From Bacteroidota bacterium (GTDB lineage Bacteria; Bacteroidota; Bacteroidia; Bacteroidales; Lentimicrobiaceae), in NCBI GenBank assembly GCA_023441805.1, contig JAEZNO010000035.1, positions 1 through 58,563 of the forward strand: a DNA stretch of 58,563 nucleotides, written 5' to 3'. The translations under genes were made by a program, and so were the position numbers. The notes under the pieces were generated by a model, which did not search any database, had not been told where the DNA came from, and saw only the letters and a list, made by a program, of their open reading frames with translations. Positions 7,456 through 15,725 of this stretch are shown in pieces; positions within the stretch are counted from its first letter, which is position 1, and each line of letters starts with the position of its first letter.

Positions 7456-8709
7456 TTATTTTTCAAAGACACTAATATCGAATACCTCGTTTGCGTAAAC
7501 ACCAGCATTAAGCTTTTCTCTAATCTGCTTGTATGCATTGATGGTGTAATTTACATCATCAAGAGTATGTACAGCTGTTGGTATTAAGCGAAGCAAAATC
7601 ACTCCCTTAGGTACAACAGGATAAGTAACGATTGAACAGAAAATGTTGTGATTAACTCTTAAATCAACGGTGATCTGAGTGGCTTCAGGAATACCGCCTT
7701 CAAGGATAACAGGAGTAACCGGTGAACTTGCATTGCCCAGATTGAATCCTGCTTCACGAAGACCTGATTGAAGTGCATTTACAATCTTCCAAAGATTTTG
7801 CTTGAGTTCAGGATGTTTTCTGATTAGATCGAGGCGTTTCAGTGAACCGATCACCATTGGCATCGGAAGTGATTTCGCAAATGTCTGTGAGCGCATATTA
7901 TGCCTCAGGAAATCAACTATATCGTGGCGGGTTGCAACAAATGCACCTATTCCTGCCATTGCCTTTGCAAAGGTTCCGAAATAGATATCAACACCATCCA
8001 TAACACCCTGTTCTTCGTGAGTTCCGGCTCCATTGGCACCCATTGTGCCAAAGCCGTGAGCATCATCCACTAGCAGACGGAAGTCGTATACCTTCTTTAG
8101 ATCAACAATCTCTTTAAGCTTACCCTGATCACCTGTCATTCCATAAACTCCCTCGGTAATTACCAATATACCACCACCGGTTTCTTCGGTAATCTTGCGG
8201 GCACGCTCCAATTGCACTTTCAGGTTCTCGATATTGTTATGCGGATAAACAAAACGTTTTCCCAGATGCAATCTTACACCATCAATAATGCAGGCATGTG
8301 CCTCATAATCATAAACAATAACATCCTTACGATCAACCAGTGAATCGATTATTGAGATCATGCCCTGGTAGCCGTAATTCAAAAGGAATGCATCTTCTTT
8401 TCCTACAAAAGAGGCGAGTTCCTGTTCAAGCTGTTCATGATATTTGGTTTGACCCGACATCATTCGGGCACCCATAGGGTAGGCAAGACCCCAATCTTTG
8501 GCAGCCTTAGTATCTACCTCACGCACTTCCGGATGATTGGCCAGTCCAAGGTAATTGTTAAGGCTCCAGACAAGCATTTCCTTGCCTTTAAACAACATTC
8601 GGTTACCAATTTCGCCCTCGAGTTTTGGAAACATGAAGTAGCCATCGGCCTGCTTTGCATACATCCCCAGTGGTCCAAGATTTGTGACCCTTTTTTCGAA
8701 AATATCCAC
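7456..8709 (-). CDS. Alpha-oxoamine synthase, serine palmitoyltransferase-like
   Basis: Product of about 417 aa, a PLP-dependent enzyme that condenses an amino acid with an acyl thioester. Visible landmarks are NNYLGLANHPEV, VDDAHGFGTMG (the PLP-Asp/His region) and GTFAKAMAGIGAF with the Schiff-base Lys. The frame has no ATG near its beginning: a stop codon lies directly before TTG 8733. The start is therefore TTG 8733 or, preferred here, GTG 8709, which gives MDIFEKR. In Bacteroidota such enzymes make sphingoid bases (serine substrate) or sulfonolipid bases (cysteate substrate), and the sequence alone does not decide. A -7 box lies at 8748-8755. Confidence 0.85.
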   Translation of the reverse strand: MDIFEKRVTNLGPLGMYAKQADGYFMFPKLEGEIGNRMLFKGKEMLVWSLNNYLGLANHPEVREVDTKAAKDWGLAYPMGARMMSGQTKYHEQLEQELASFVGKEDAFLLNYGYQGMISIIDSLVDRKDVIVYDYEAHACIIDGVRLHLGKRFVYPHNNIENLKVQLERARKITEETGGGILVITEGVYGMTGDQGKLKEIVDLKKVYDFRLLVDDAHGFGTMGANGAGTHEEQGVMDGVDIYFGTFAKAMAGIGAFVATRHDIVDFLRHNMRSQTFAKSLPMPMVIGSLKRLDLIRKHPELKQNLWKIVNALQSGLREAGFNLGNASSPVTPVILEGGIPEATQITVDLRVNHNIFCSIVTYPVVPKGVILLRLIPTAVHTLDDVNYTINAYKQIREKLNAGVYANEVFDISVFEK

Positions 8710-8747
8710 GGTATGTTCGTTTTTAGTTTGCAATTAGAAAATTGTTG

Positions 8748-8755
8748 CAAAGCTA
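8748..8755 (-). promoter_or_regulatory. -7 box for the alpha-oxoamine synthase gene
   Basis: TAGCTTTG on the minus strand matches TAnnTTTG. A start point about 7 nt downstream would leave a leader of roughly 8 nt to TTG 8733 or 32 nt to GTG 8709. Confidence 0.55.
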
Positions 8756-9192
8756 AACAATTTAGATGTTATTATCCCTTTGGTGCTATTTAAATTCTGA
8801 CGATAAAGTAAGACATTCGCCACTGGGCTGAACACAGGGTATCTCCTCTTAACTTATCAGTCACGTGAGGAAAAACGCTTATCACGTTCATGGTTATTTT
8901 TCACAGACAATCAAATCTGTGTCAGATTTTTGAACCCTTTTACCTGGGGTAAGACTTGGTATAGAGTTAACCAAGACATGGGCAAGAGATGATAGTTTCT
9001 CATTTTATGGTGCTTCTGGTAGCAATCGCTACAAAAAGGTGCGGAATTTAACGTCGGCATACTTGGGTTTGCTTAAATCCACAAAATTGCTTGATTGCGC
9101 AATTTGGTTCACGCAGAACTCAGAGCGCTGATCGTGTTTGTAATAAATGTTAAATCTATGGTTTATTGGATATTATTTCTGAATGAAAACTG
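8756..9192. other. Intergenic region between divergent genes
   Basis: No convincing gene is seen on either strand. Two small hairpins are present: AAATCTG-tgt-CAGATTT followed by T residues (8913-8931), and AAATTGC/GCAATTT (about 9080-9108). Their roles are unknown. Confidence 0.5.
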
Positions 9193-9222
9193 TTTGTTGT
9201 AAGCTTTATATGTTTACTTTTG
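9193..9222 (+). promoter_or_regulatory. Promoter of bamD operon
   Basis: TTTG (9193-9196), an 18-nt spacer, then TACTTTTG (9215-9222) fit the Bacteroidota -33/-7 pattern. The ATG is at 9227, only 4 nt past the -7 box, so the transcript may be almost leaderless. Confidence 0.65.
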
Positions 9223-9226
9223 CACC

Positions 9227-10030
9227 ATGATCAGAAAATTGCTTCCAATTCTTATTCTCGCGTTGTTGTTTGCATCATGCAGCAAGTATCAAAAACTGCT
9301 TAAAAGCACTGATAATGAGGCAAAATACGAGATGGCCATCAAGCTTTTCGAGGAGAAAGACTACTACAGGGCTATCCAACTTTTTGATCAGCTCCAGCCA
9401 TTCTACAGAGGAACTGATAAAGCTGAGAAAATTGCATTTTACTATGCCTATGCTCACTATGAAGAGAGGGATTACATTTTAGCCAGTTATTACTTCAAAC
9501 AGTTTGCGGCTAACTACCCAAACAGCAGGAATGCCGAAGAGGCTGCTTTTCTTAGTGCTTACTGCAATTACCTTGATTCACCTCCGCAAAGTCTCGATCA
9601 AACAACAACTCTTGATGCCATTCAGGGGCTTCAGTTGTTTATAAACCGTTATCCGAAAAGTTCAAGAGTTGCCAGGGCCAATGAACTTATCGATGAACTA
9701 AGGGTGAAGCTCGAAAGCAAAGCGTACGATATCGCTGATCTGTATCTCAAAATGGAGGATTACAAAGCAGCTATAATTTGCTTTAAGAACCTGATAAAAG
9801 AATATCCTGATACTAAATACAGGGAAGTAGCAATGTTCAACATCGCAAAAGCATCGTATTACTACGCACAGAAAAGCTACGAGTCGAAGAAACAGGAGCG
9901 TTTTCAGGAGACTGCCGATGCATTGGATAACTTTATTGCTAACTATCCTGACTCAAAGTACCGTAACGAGGTACTAGAGTTAAAGAAAATAACCGATAAA
10001 GAATTACAAACACAGCTAACTATTAAATAA
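9227..10030 (+). CDS. bamD: Outer membrane assembly lipoprotein BamD
   Basis: Product of 267 aa. A lipoprotein signal with lipobox FASC (MIRKLLPILILALLFASC) anchors it to the outer membrane. The body is a series of TPR-like helical pairs rich in Tyr and Ala, e.g. EKDYYRAIQLFDQLQ and FKQFAANYPNSRNAEEA, as in BamD/YfiO, where they form a scaffold that binds BamA. Length fits the family. It is the first gene of a tight cluster (4-nt gap to rpoZ), the usual Bacteroidota arrangement bamD-rpoZ-coaBC-porD-recN. Confidence 0.92.
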   Translation: MIRKLLPILILALLFASCSKYQKLLKSTDNEAKYEMAIKLFEEKDYYRAIQLFDQLQPFYRGTDKAEKIAFYYAYAHYEERDYILASYYFKQFAANYPNSRNAEEAAFLSAYCNYLDSPPQSLDQTTTLDAIQGLQLFINRYPKSSRVARANELIDELRVKLESKAYDIADLYLKMEDYKAAIICFKNLIKEYPDTKYREVAMFNIAKASYYYAQKSYESKKQERFQETADALDNFIANYPDSKYRNEVLELKKITDKELQTQLTIK

Positions 10031-10034
10031 ATAT

Positions 10035-10373
10035 ATGGATTATAAGAAGTTAAAAAGTGAAACGCTTGCAGTAACCCGCAATATCCACGATTTAATGGAG
10101 CCAACGGGTAATCTGTATGAAACTGTTGCTATACTCTCAAAGAGGGCAAATCAGATATCAGTTGAAATGAAGGAAGAATTAACTTCGAAGATATCAGAAT
10201 TTGCCACTCCAAATGATAATCTTGAGGAAGTATTCGAAAACAGAGAGCAGATTGAGATCGCAAGATATTATGAAAATCTGCCAAAGCCTACACTTATTGC
10301 CATTCAGGAATACCTGAAGGATCAGATCCATTTCCGTAATCCACTCAAAGAAGGAATGACTGAGCAATTCTAA
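10035..10373 (+). CDS. rpoZ: RNA polymerase omega subunit, Bacteroidota type
   Basis: Product of 112 aa, cytoplasmic. It resembles the Bacteroidota omega family: an N-terminal MDYKKLKSETLAVTRN, a helix with YETVAILSKRANQIS that corresponds to the conserved omega core, and an acidic middle. Omega binds the beta-prime subunit and helps RNA polymerase assembly. The gene lies 4 nt after bamD and 4 nt before coaBC, so it should be co-transcribed. Recognition rests partly on this conserved gene order. Confidence 0.85.
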   Translation: MDYKKLKSETLAVTRNIHDLMEPTGNLYETVAILSKRANQISVEMKEELTSKISEFATPNDNLEEVFENREQIEIARYYENLPKPTLIAIQEYLKDQIHFRNPLKEGMTEQF

Positions 10374-10377
10374 GCAA

Positions 10378-11586
10378 ATGCTTAAAGGTAAGAATATACT
10401 GCTTGGCATTACGGGTAGCATTGCTGCTTTCAAAGCTCCTCTGCTGATAAGATTACTCAAAAAAGAGGGTGCAAATGTTAAGGTTGTCATAACTCCATGT
10501 GCAGCCGATTTTATCACCCCGCTCACTCTCTCAACTTTATCGCAACAGCCTGTTCTCATTGAGCCTTACAATAAGGTTGATGGAAGCTGGCACAGTCATG
10601 TTGATTGGGGCAGATGGGCCGATCTGTTTATTATTGCACCTGCCTCGGCTAACACTCTTGCCAAAATGGCTAATGGTATTGCCGATAACCTTTTGACAAC
10701 ATGTTATCTGGCTGCAAAATGTCCAGTGTTTTTTGCTCCCGCTATGGACCTGGATATGTTTCACCATCCCACTACCGAGAAGAATATCAGGATTTTGCAA
10801 TCGTACGGTAATCGCCTGATAGAGCCTCAGACAGGTGAACTGGCCAGCGGACTGACCGGAGCCGGCAGGATGGAAGAGCCGGAAGTCATCTTGCAAATAA
10901 TCAAGGGTTTTTTTTTGAAAAAGAATGACTTAGCCGGTAAGAGGTTTCTCATCACTGCTGGTCCTACTTTAGAAGCAATCGATCCGGTCAGGTACATTGG
11001 AAATCATTCATCAGGTAAAATGGGTTATGCGCTTGCTGAAGAAGCTGCTTCAAGAGGTGCTTTGGTAACTCTTGTATCAGGTCAGGTAAGCGTTAAGGCT
11101 GACCTATCGGGTGTGCAAACCATAAAAGTGACATCAGCTAACGAAATGATGGATGAATGCAATAAGGTATTCACTGACAGCGATATCACAATAATGGCAG
11201 CTGCTGTTGCTGATTACATGCCTGTAGAAGTCTCGAAAGAAAAGATTAAGAAAAAAGATAATGATCTGAATCTGAAACTGACGAGAACACCGGATATTTT
11301 AGCTAATTTAGGCAAACAAAAGCGATCCGGACAATTTTTAGCAGGTTTTGCATTGGAGACTGACCACGAAAAGGAAAATGCCTTAGCAAAACTCAATAAT
11401 AAAAACCTTAATATGATCGTTCTTAACTCGCTGAATGATAAAGGTGCCGGTTTTGGAACTGATACCAATAAGGTTACCATGCTTTTCGGTGATGGGAGTG
11501 AAATTGTAACCGACCTGCTTCCAAAGAGAACCATTGCGAGCCTGATCATTGATGCAATTGCAAAAAGAACCTTAGTCCAAAAATGA
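10378..11586 (+). CDS. coaBC: Bifunctional phosphopantothenoylcysteine decarboxylase / phosphopantothenate-cysteine ligase
   Basis: Product of 402 aa, the two middle steps of coenzyme A synthesis, cytoplasmic. The N-terminal flavin-dependent CoaC half begins GKNILLGITGSIAAFK, contains the catalytic His region (SWHSHVDWG) and has PAMDLDMF. The C-terminal CoaB half starts near residue 185 with ITAGPTLEAIDPVR and SSGKMGYALAEEA, and includes AAAVADYMP and the flexible KIKKKDNDL loop. The stop codon overlaps the next start by 4 nt (ATGA), indicating translational coupling. Confidence 0.96.
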   Translation: MLKGKNILLGITGSIAAFKAPLLIRLLKKEGANVKVVITPCAADFITPLTLSTLSQQPVLIEPYNKVDGSWHSHVDWGRWADLFIIAPASANTLAKMANGIADNLLTTCYLAAKCPVFFAPAMDLDMFHHPTTEKNIRILQSYGNRLIEPQTGELASGLTGAGRMEEPEVILQIIKGFFLKKNDLAGKRFLITAGPTLEAIDPVRYIGNHSSGKMGYALAEEAASRGALVTLVSGQVSVKADLSGVQTIKVTSANEMMDECNKVFTDSDITIMAAAVADYMPVEVSKEKIKKKDNDLNLKLTRTPDILANLGKQKRSGQFLAGFALETDHEKENALAKLNNKNLNMIVLNSLNDKGAGFGTDTNKVTMLFGDGSEIVTDLLPKRTIASLIIDAIAKRTLVQK

Positions 11587-12488
11587 TGAAACGTTCGGTT
11601 ATTATTATACTTCTGCTTCTGGTTTATTCTGCAGTATTCTGTCAGGAATTTAATGTTGTTGTTCAGGTAAGTTCGCCTCAGGTTGAAGGAACAGAAAAAA
11701 AGATATTCGAAACCTTACAACAGGAACTAAACGACTTTGTAAATAACCGTAAATGGACTAATTACGCTTATAAGCCTGAAGAACGAATTGAAGGTACTAT
11801 TTTGATTACAGTTAGTCAAAGAGCCTCAAGTGACCAGTTTGTTGCACGAATCAATGTTGCTTTACGCCGCCCGGTGTTTAATGCATCGTACAATACTTCC
11901 TTATTGAATTACATTGATAAAGATTTTGAATTCACCTACGTAGAATATCAGCCACTCGATTACAGTGATAATGTATTTACCTCTAATTTAACCTCCACCA
12001 TTGCATATTACCTTTACATGTTCCTCGGACTGGATGGTGATACTTTTGCAAGGATGGGAGGATCGCAGTATTTTGATAAAGCACAGAATATTGTAAATCT
12101 TGCTCAGAATGCTCGTGAAAAAGGGTGGAAAGGTTTTGAGAGCCAGAAAAACAGATATTGGTTAGTAGAAAACCTCACTAACCCGACATACTCATCCATA
12201 CGCGAGGCCATGTACAGATATCACCGCTTAGGGTTAGATGTGATGTCGAGCGATGTTGAGCAGGGTAGGGCTGCAATTAACGAAAGTCTCGAGTTATTGC
12301 GTAAAGCCAACCGTGAACGACCGGGTTTATTCTTACTTCAGTTATTTCTTGAAGCCAAAAGAGATGAGCTGATAAACATCTATTCAGGTGCCTCCCCAAT
12401 GGACAAAACGCAGGCTGTCAATATACTCAAAGAAATAGATCCCGCCAGTGCAGCCAGGTATCAAAAGATACTCGAAACCAAGCAATAA
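11583..12488 (+). CDS. porD: DUF4835 family protein, PorD-like (type IX secretion)
   Basis: Product of 301 aa with a signal peptide (MMKRSVIIILLLLVYSAVFCQ), so it is exported. The mature protein starts EFNVVVQVSSPQVEGTEKK and keeps the family pattern with LNDFVNNRKWTN near residue 50. This family (DUF4835) is annotated as PorD, an accessory type IX secretion protein, in related genomes; I rely on memory for that link. The 4-nt overlap with coaBC and the position before recN match the conserved order. A second ATG at 11586 is equally possible. Confidence 0.8.
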   Translation: MMKRSVIIILLLLVYSAVFCQEFNVVVQVSSPQVEGTEKKIFETLQQELNDFVNNRKWTNYAYKPEERIEGTILITVSQRASSDQFVARINVALRRPVFNASYNTSLLNYIDKDFEFTYVEYQPLDYSDNVFTSNLTSTIAYYLYMFLGLDGDTFARMGGSQYFDKAQNIVNLAQNAREKGWKGFESQKNRYWLVENLTNPTYSSIREAMYRYHRLGLDVMSSDVEQGRAAINESLELLRKANRERPGLFLLQLFLEAKRDELINIYSGASPMDKTQAVNILKEIDPASAARYQKILETKQ

Positions 12489-12497
12489 TCTTTTAAC

Positions 12498-12568
12498 AAC
12501 TTTGAACCACATTGGACAATGCTGAACTAGTTTGAACAACATTGAACCAGTTGAAACCTCTTTTGAAC
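12498..12568. repeat. Tandem array of seven 10-bp units (consensus nnnnTTGAAC)
   Basis: Seven consecutive units end in GAAC or a near match (AACTTTGAAC, CACATTGGAC, AATGCTGAAC, TAGTTTGAAC, AACATTGAAC, CAGTTGAAAC, CTCTTTTGAAC). The last is 11 bp. The array begins 9 bp after the porD stop and ends just before the recN -7 box. Confidence 0.85.
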
Positions 12569-12575
12569 TATTTCA

Positions 12576-12583
12576 TATCTTTG
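12576..12583 (+). promoter_or_regulatory. -7 box of recN promoter
   Basis: TATCTTTG fits TAnnTTTG. GTTG at 12550-12553, 22 nt upstream, could serve as the -33 element and lies inside the 10-bp repeat array. The ATG is at 12601. Confidence 0.65.
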
Positions 12584-12600
12584 CGTAAACTTTGACCACT

Positions 12601-14262
12601 ATGCTTTGCAGGCTTTCAATCAGCAACTATGCATTGATTCGGGAACTTGATATTGAATTTGAAAAGCCTTTTTCTGTAATCACAGGTGAAACAGGAGCCG
12701 GTAAATCTATCATTCTGGGTGCATTATCGTTGATTTTGGGCAACAGGGCAGAGAATCTCTCATTTCCTGACAAAAGTCGCAAATGTTGTATTGAAGGTAC
12801 TTTCGATATTACCAACTGTGAACTGGAAGCTTTTTTCGAAGAGAACAATCTTGATTTTGAGTCAAGTTGTATTATTCGACGGGAGATCACTCCTCAGGGT
12901 AAATCACGTGCTTTTATTAATGATACTCCCGTAAATCTCAATCAATTAAGAGAATTAACTGAACGACTTATTGATGTTCACTCCCAGCACCAGACACTGT
13001 TGCTTCGTGAGAATTCATTCCAGTTGTCAGTCATTGATGCTGTCGCCGATAACAGGCAATTGTTGAAAGTTTACGGTGAGAAATTCAGAAACTACACCCG
13101 TCTGTTAAAAGATCTTGAGATTACAAAGGTTGAAGATCAAAAGGCCAGGGCAGAGCTGGATTATTTGATGTTCGTAGTCGAAGAATTCAGGAATGCTAAT
13201 CTTGTATCAGGAGAGCAGGAGCAGCTTGAAGAAGAACTTGATGTACACACTCATGCCGAAGAGATAAAGACTAAGTTATATTCTGCTGCTGCTCAGTTAA
13301 TAAATGATGACGATAACCTGATTCAGCGACTGCGTGAGGTGTCACATCTGGTTGAGTCAGCATCAAAGCACTATCCTGAAGCAAAATATCAGGCTGAAAG
13401 GCTTGAAACCTGTATCATCGAATTAAGGGATATTGCTGAATTTATAAGTGATTCGTCTGAAAAAGTAACTTATAGTCCTGAGAGAATCGACCAGATAAAT
13501 GAAAGGCTAAATACTATATACAAATTACTTCAGAAGCATCATTCAAAGGATGTTGATGAATTAATAGCTATAGGAAAAGAACTTGAGAACAGAATTTCGG
13601 GGATTGAATCACTTGAAAGCAAAATCAAAAGTCTTGAAATTGAGATTGGAAGAACTCGTGAAGAAGTGGACAGACTTGCAGGTGAGATATCAAAGAGAAG
13701 AAGAGTAAGTTCGCCGTTGATAACAAAGGAGATTATTAGTACAATAAGTCAATTAGGGATCAAAGATGGTAATTTTCAAATCGAGTGGAAGACACTTGAT
13801 GCTCCTGTAAGGTCGGGAATTGATAGTGTTAAATTCCTTTTCTCAGCAAATAAAGGAACTACACCTGATAATATTGAAAAGATCGCATCAGGTGGTGAGT
13901 TATCGAGGTTAATGTTAGCCGTAAAATCTTTAATTTCAACAAATAACCTGTTGCCAACTATAGTATTCGATGAGATTGATACAGGCATAAGCGGAGATAT
14001 AGCAGGTAAGGTGGGCAAGATATTAAGGAAGATTTCAGAGAATATGCAGGTTATTACGATTACTCATTTGCCTCAGATAGCTGCATTGAGTGACGAACAT
14101 TTCAAAGTGCTTAAAATATCTGATAGTACAAGTACCTGGTCGGAGATTAATAAGTTAAATTCGGAGGAGAAAATTGATGAACTGGCAATGATGATCAGTG
14201 GGGATGGAAAGTTACAAGGCGCAAGGGAAGCCGCTTACGAATTAATTGAAAAGTACAGGTAA
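12601..14262 (+). CDS. recN: DNA repair protein RecN
   Basis: Product of 553 aa, an SMC-like cytoplasmic ATPase acting in double-strand break repair. The start is ATG 12601; the in-frame TTG at 12592 is less likely. Walker A GETGAGKS is at residues 29-36, and a central coiled coil rich in Glu/Lys spans about 150-380. The ABC signature is IASGGELSRLMLAVK and Walker B is TIVFDEIDTGISG, followed by VITITHLPQIAA. Length matches RecN. It has its own promoter but follows the bamD cluster as in related genomes. Confidence 0.96.
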   Translation: MLCRLSISNYALIRELDIEFEKPFSVITGETGAGKSIILGALSLILGNRAENLSFPDKSRKCCIEGTFDITNCELEAFFEENNLDFESSCIIRREITPQGKSRAFINDTPVNLNQLRELTERLIDVHSQHQTLLLRENSFQLSVIDAVADNRQLLKVYGEKFRNYTRLLKDLEITKVEDQKARAELDYLMFVVEEFRNANLVSGEQEQLEEELDVHTHAEEIKTKLYSAAAQLINDDDNLIQRLREVSHLVESASKHYPEAKYQAERLETCIIELRDIAEFISDSSEKVTYSPERIDQINERLNTIYKLLQKHHSKDVDELIAIGKELENRISGIESLESKIKSLEIEIGRTREEVDRLAGEISKRRRVSSPLITKEIISTISQLGIKDGNFQIEWKTLDAPVRSGIDSVKFLFSANKGTTPDNIEKIASGGELSRLMLAVKSLISTNNLLPTIVFDEIDTGISGDIAGKVGKILRKISENMQVITITHLPQIAALSDEHFKVLKISDSTSTWSEINKLNSEEKIDELAMMISGDGKLQGAREAAYELIEKYR

Positions 14263-14315
14263 TAATTAAATCAGTCAAACATAGTTAAAACATATGCCTG
14301 TAAACAATAGATGAT

Positions 14316-14323
14316 TAACTTTG
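14316..14323 (+). promoter_or_regulatory. -7 box of fabI promoter
   Basis: TAACTTTG fits TAnnTTTG, 37 nt before the fabI ATG. No clear -33 TTTG is seen. Confidence 0.5.
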
Positions 14324-14360
14324 TTTCAGTGCATTTATTATACATTTAATTTATTTCATC

Positions 14361-15227
14361 ATGGCATATAATCTTTTAAAAGGTAAAAAAGGAATAATCT
14401 TCGGCGCATTAAACAATCAATCAATAGCATGGAAAGTTGCTTTAAAAGCACATGAAGAGGGAGCACAGTTGGTTTTAACCAATACGCCCATTGCCATCAG
14501 GATGGGAGAATTAGATGAACTGGCTGCTGCAACCGGCAGTTTAATGATTGCTGCGGATGCAACAAGTGTTGCCGATCTGGAGAACTTGTTCAGCAAGACT
14601 ATGGAGCATTTTGATGGTCAGATTGATTTCGTGCTTCATTCAATTGGTATGTCACCTAATGTTAGAAAGAAGTTACCTTATGATGATCTGAACTACGATT
14701 TCTTCTCGAAAACGCTTGATATTTCAGCACTATCATTCCACAAGATGATACAGGTGGCAAAGAAATTCGATGCTATCAAAGAGTGGGGGTCAATAGTTGC
14801 TTTATCATATATTGCAGCACAAAGAACTCTCTATGAATACAATGACATGGCTGATGCAAAAGCAGTACTTGAGTCAATAGCCCGTAGTTTCGGGTATATT
14901 TATGGCAGGGAAAAGCATGTTAGGATCAACACTGTATCACAATCACCAACACCAACAACAGCAGGGCAGGGGGTTAAAGGATTCAATGCTCTTATTGATT
15001 TCACCGAAAGGATGTCACCCCTGGGTAATGCGTCAGCAGAAGAATGCGCTGATTATTGTATAACATTGTTTTCTGATCTCACAAAGAAAGTTACAATGCA
15101 AAACCTGTTCCATGATGGAGGTTTCAGCAGCATGGGTATGAGTGCCAGGGCAATGTATCAGTACAATAAGAGTTTAGAGTGCAAGGAGTGCCAGCAGAAT
15201 CCGTATAACGTGGAGCCAAAATTCTAA
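14361..15227 (+). CDS. fabI: Enoyl-ACP reductase (NADH) FabI
   Basis: Product of 288 aa. The short-chain-dehydrogenase fold catalyses the last step of each fatty-acid elongation cycle in the cytoplasm. The cofactor-binding start GIIFGALNNQSIAWKVALKA is the FabI form with Ser-Ile-Ala-Trp. The catalytic YNDMADAK has Tyr and Lys six residues apart, and SQSPTPTTAG forms the substrate-loop region. Length is slightly above E. coli FabI (262) and normal for Bacteroidota. It is a single gene with its own -7 box. Confidence 0.93.
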   Translation: MAYNLLKGKKGIIFGALNNQSIAWKVALKAHEEGAQLVLTNTPIAIRMGELDELAAATGSLMIAADATSVADLENLFSKTMEHFDGQIDFVLHSIGMSPNVRKKLPYDDLNYDFFSKTLDISALSFHKMIQVAKKFDAIKEWGSIVALSYIAAQRTLYEYNDMADAKAVLESIARSFGYIYGREKHVRINTVSQSPTPTTAGQGVKGFNALIDFTERMSPLGNASAEECADYCITLFSDLTKKVTMQNLFHDGGFSSMGMSARAMYQYNKSLECKECQQNPYNVEPKF

Positions 15228-15274
15228 GGTTTCTTTAACAGCCACCTCCTTACGCGTTCAGCGTTTAGTCACTT

Positions 15275-15331
15275 CACCCCAAACCCCTCTCTTAAAGGCG
15301 AGGGGCTTCCGCATTGAATGAAATGATGGTG
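15275..15331. repeat. 57-nt dispersed repeat, copy 1
   Basis: It starts caccccaaacccctct and ends gatggtg. It is about 53/57 identical to the copy at 15421-15477, with a 146-bp offset. It contains a small palindrome, CCCCTC...GAGGGG. Confidence 0.85.
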
Positions 15332-15420
15332 TAAAGGGTTATAAATTATCAGGATTTGGGTTAAGATTAGCTGTACTCTATTCTTCATTCATCATTCAAA
15401 ATTCATCATTTGATTCACCA

Positions 15421-15477
15421 CACCCCAAACCCCTCTCTTAAAGGTGAGAGACTTCCGCATTGAATGAAAAGATGGTG
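15421..15477. repeat. 57-nt dispersed repeat, copy 2
   Basis: Second copy of the element at 15275-15331. Three of the differences fall in the right arm of the palindrome (ggtgagag instead of ggcgaggg), which weakens the stem. Confidence 0.85.
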
Positions 15478-15530
15478 CCTGCATAGGTCGATTCATTAAC
15501 CTCATACAACCCCTTTTTCTTGATTAATTT

Positions 15531-15574
15531 ACTGAGCATAATCTCGTTTCATTTCAAATGAGATTATGCTTAGT
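15531..15574. promoter_or_regulatory. Long hairpin upstream of etf operon promoter
   Basis: A 15-bp stem ACTGAGCATAATCTC/GAGATTATGCTTAGT with one G-T pair and a 14-nt loop. No T-run follows, so it is not a standard terminator. It ends 30 bp before the -33 box of the etfB promoter and could be an operator or an RNA element. Confidence 0.55.
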
Positions 15575-15603
15575 GAGCGAATTGAAACATTCGAAATAAT
15601 TCT

Positions 15604-15634
15604 TTTGCTGTTTAACGTCAAATCTCTATTTTTG
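15604..15634 (+). promoter_or_regulatory. Promoter of etfB-etfA-acd operon
   Basis: TTTG (15604-15607), a 19-nt spacer, then TATTTTTG (15627-15634): a full match to the Bacteroidota primary sigma consensus. The leader to the etfB ATG at 15726 would be about 85 nt. Confidence 0.8.
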
Positions 15635-15725
15635 CAGTCAGTGAACACTTATGTAGAAAGTTGCATAAGATAAAGTTCATCAGCCTTTGCAAGAATAAAT
15701 CAGCCACTAAAATAAACTTTACTTT

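Larger units (their letters stand above)
15228..15603. other. Intergenic region with duplicated element and long hairpin
   Basis: No gene is seen. It contains two copies of a 57-nt element (15275-15331, 15421-15477), an ATTCATCATTC-type simple repeat (15381-15415) and a strong hairpin (15531-15574). The etfB promoter lies at its downstream end. Confidence 0.6.
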
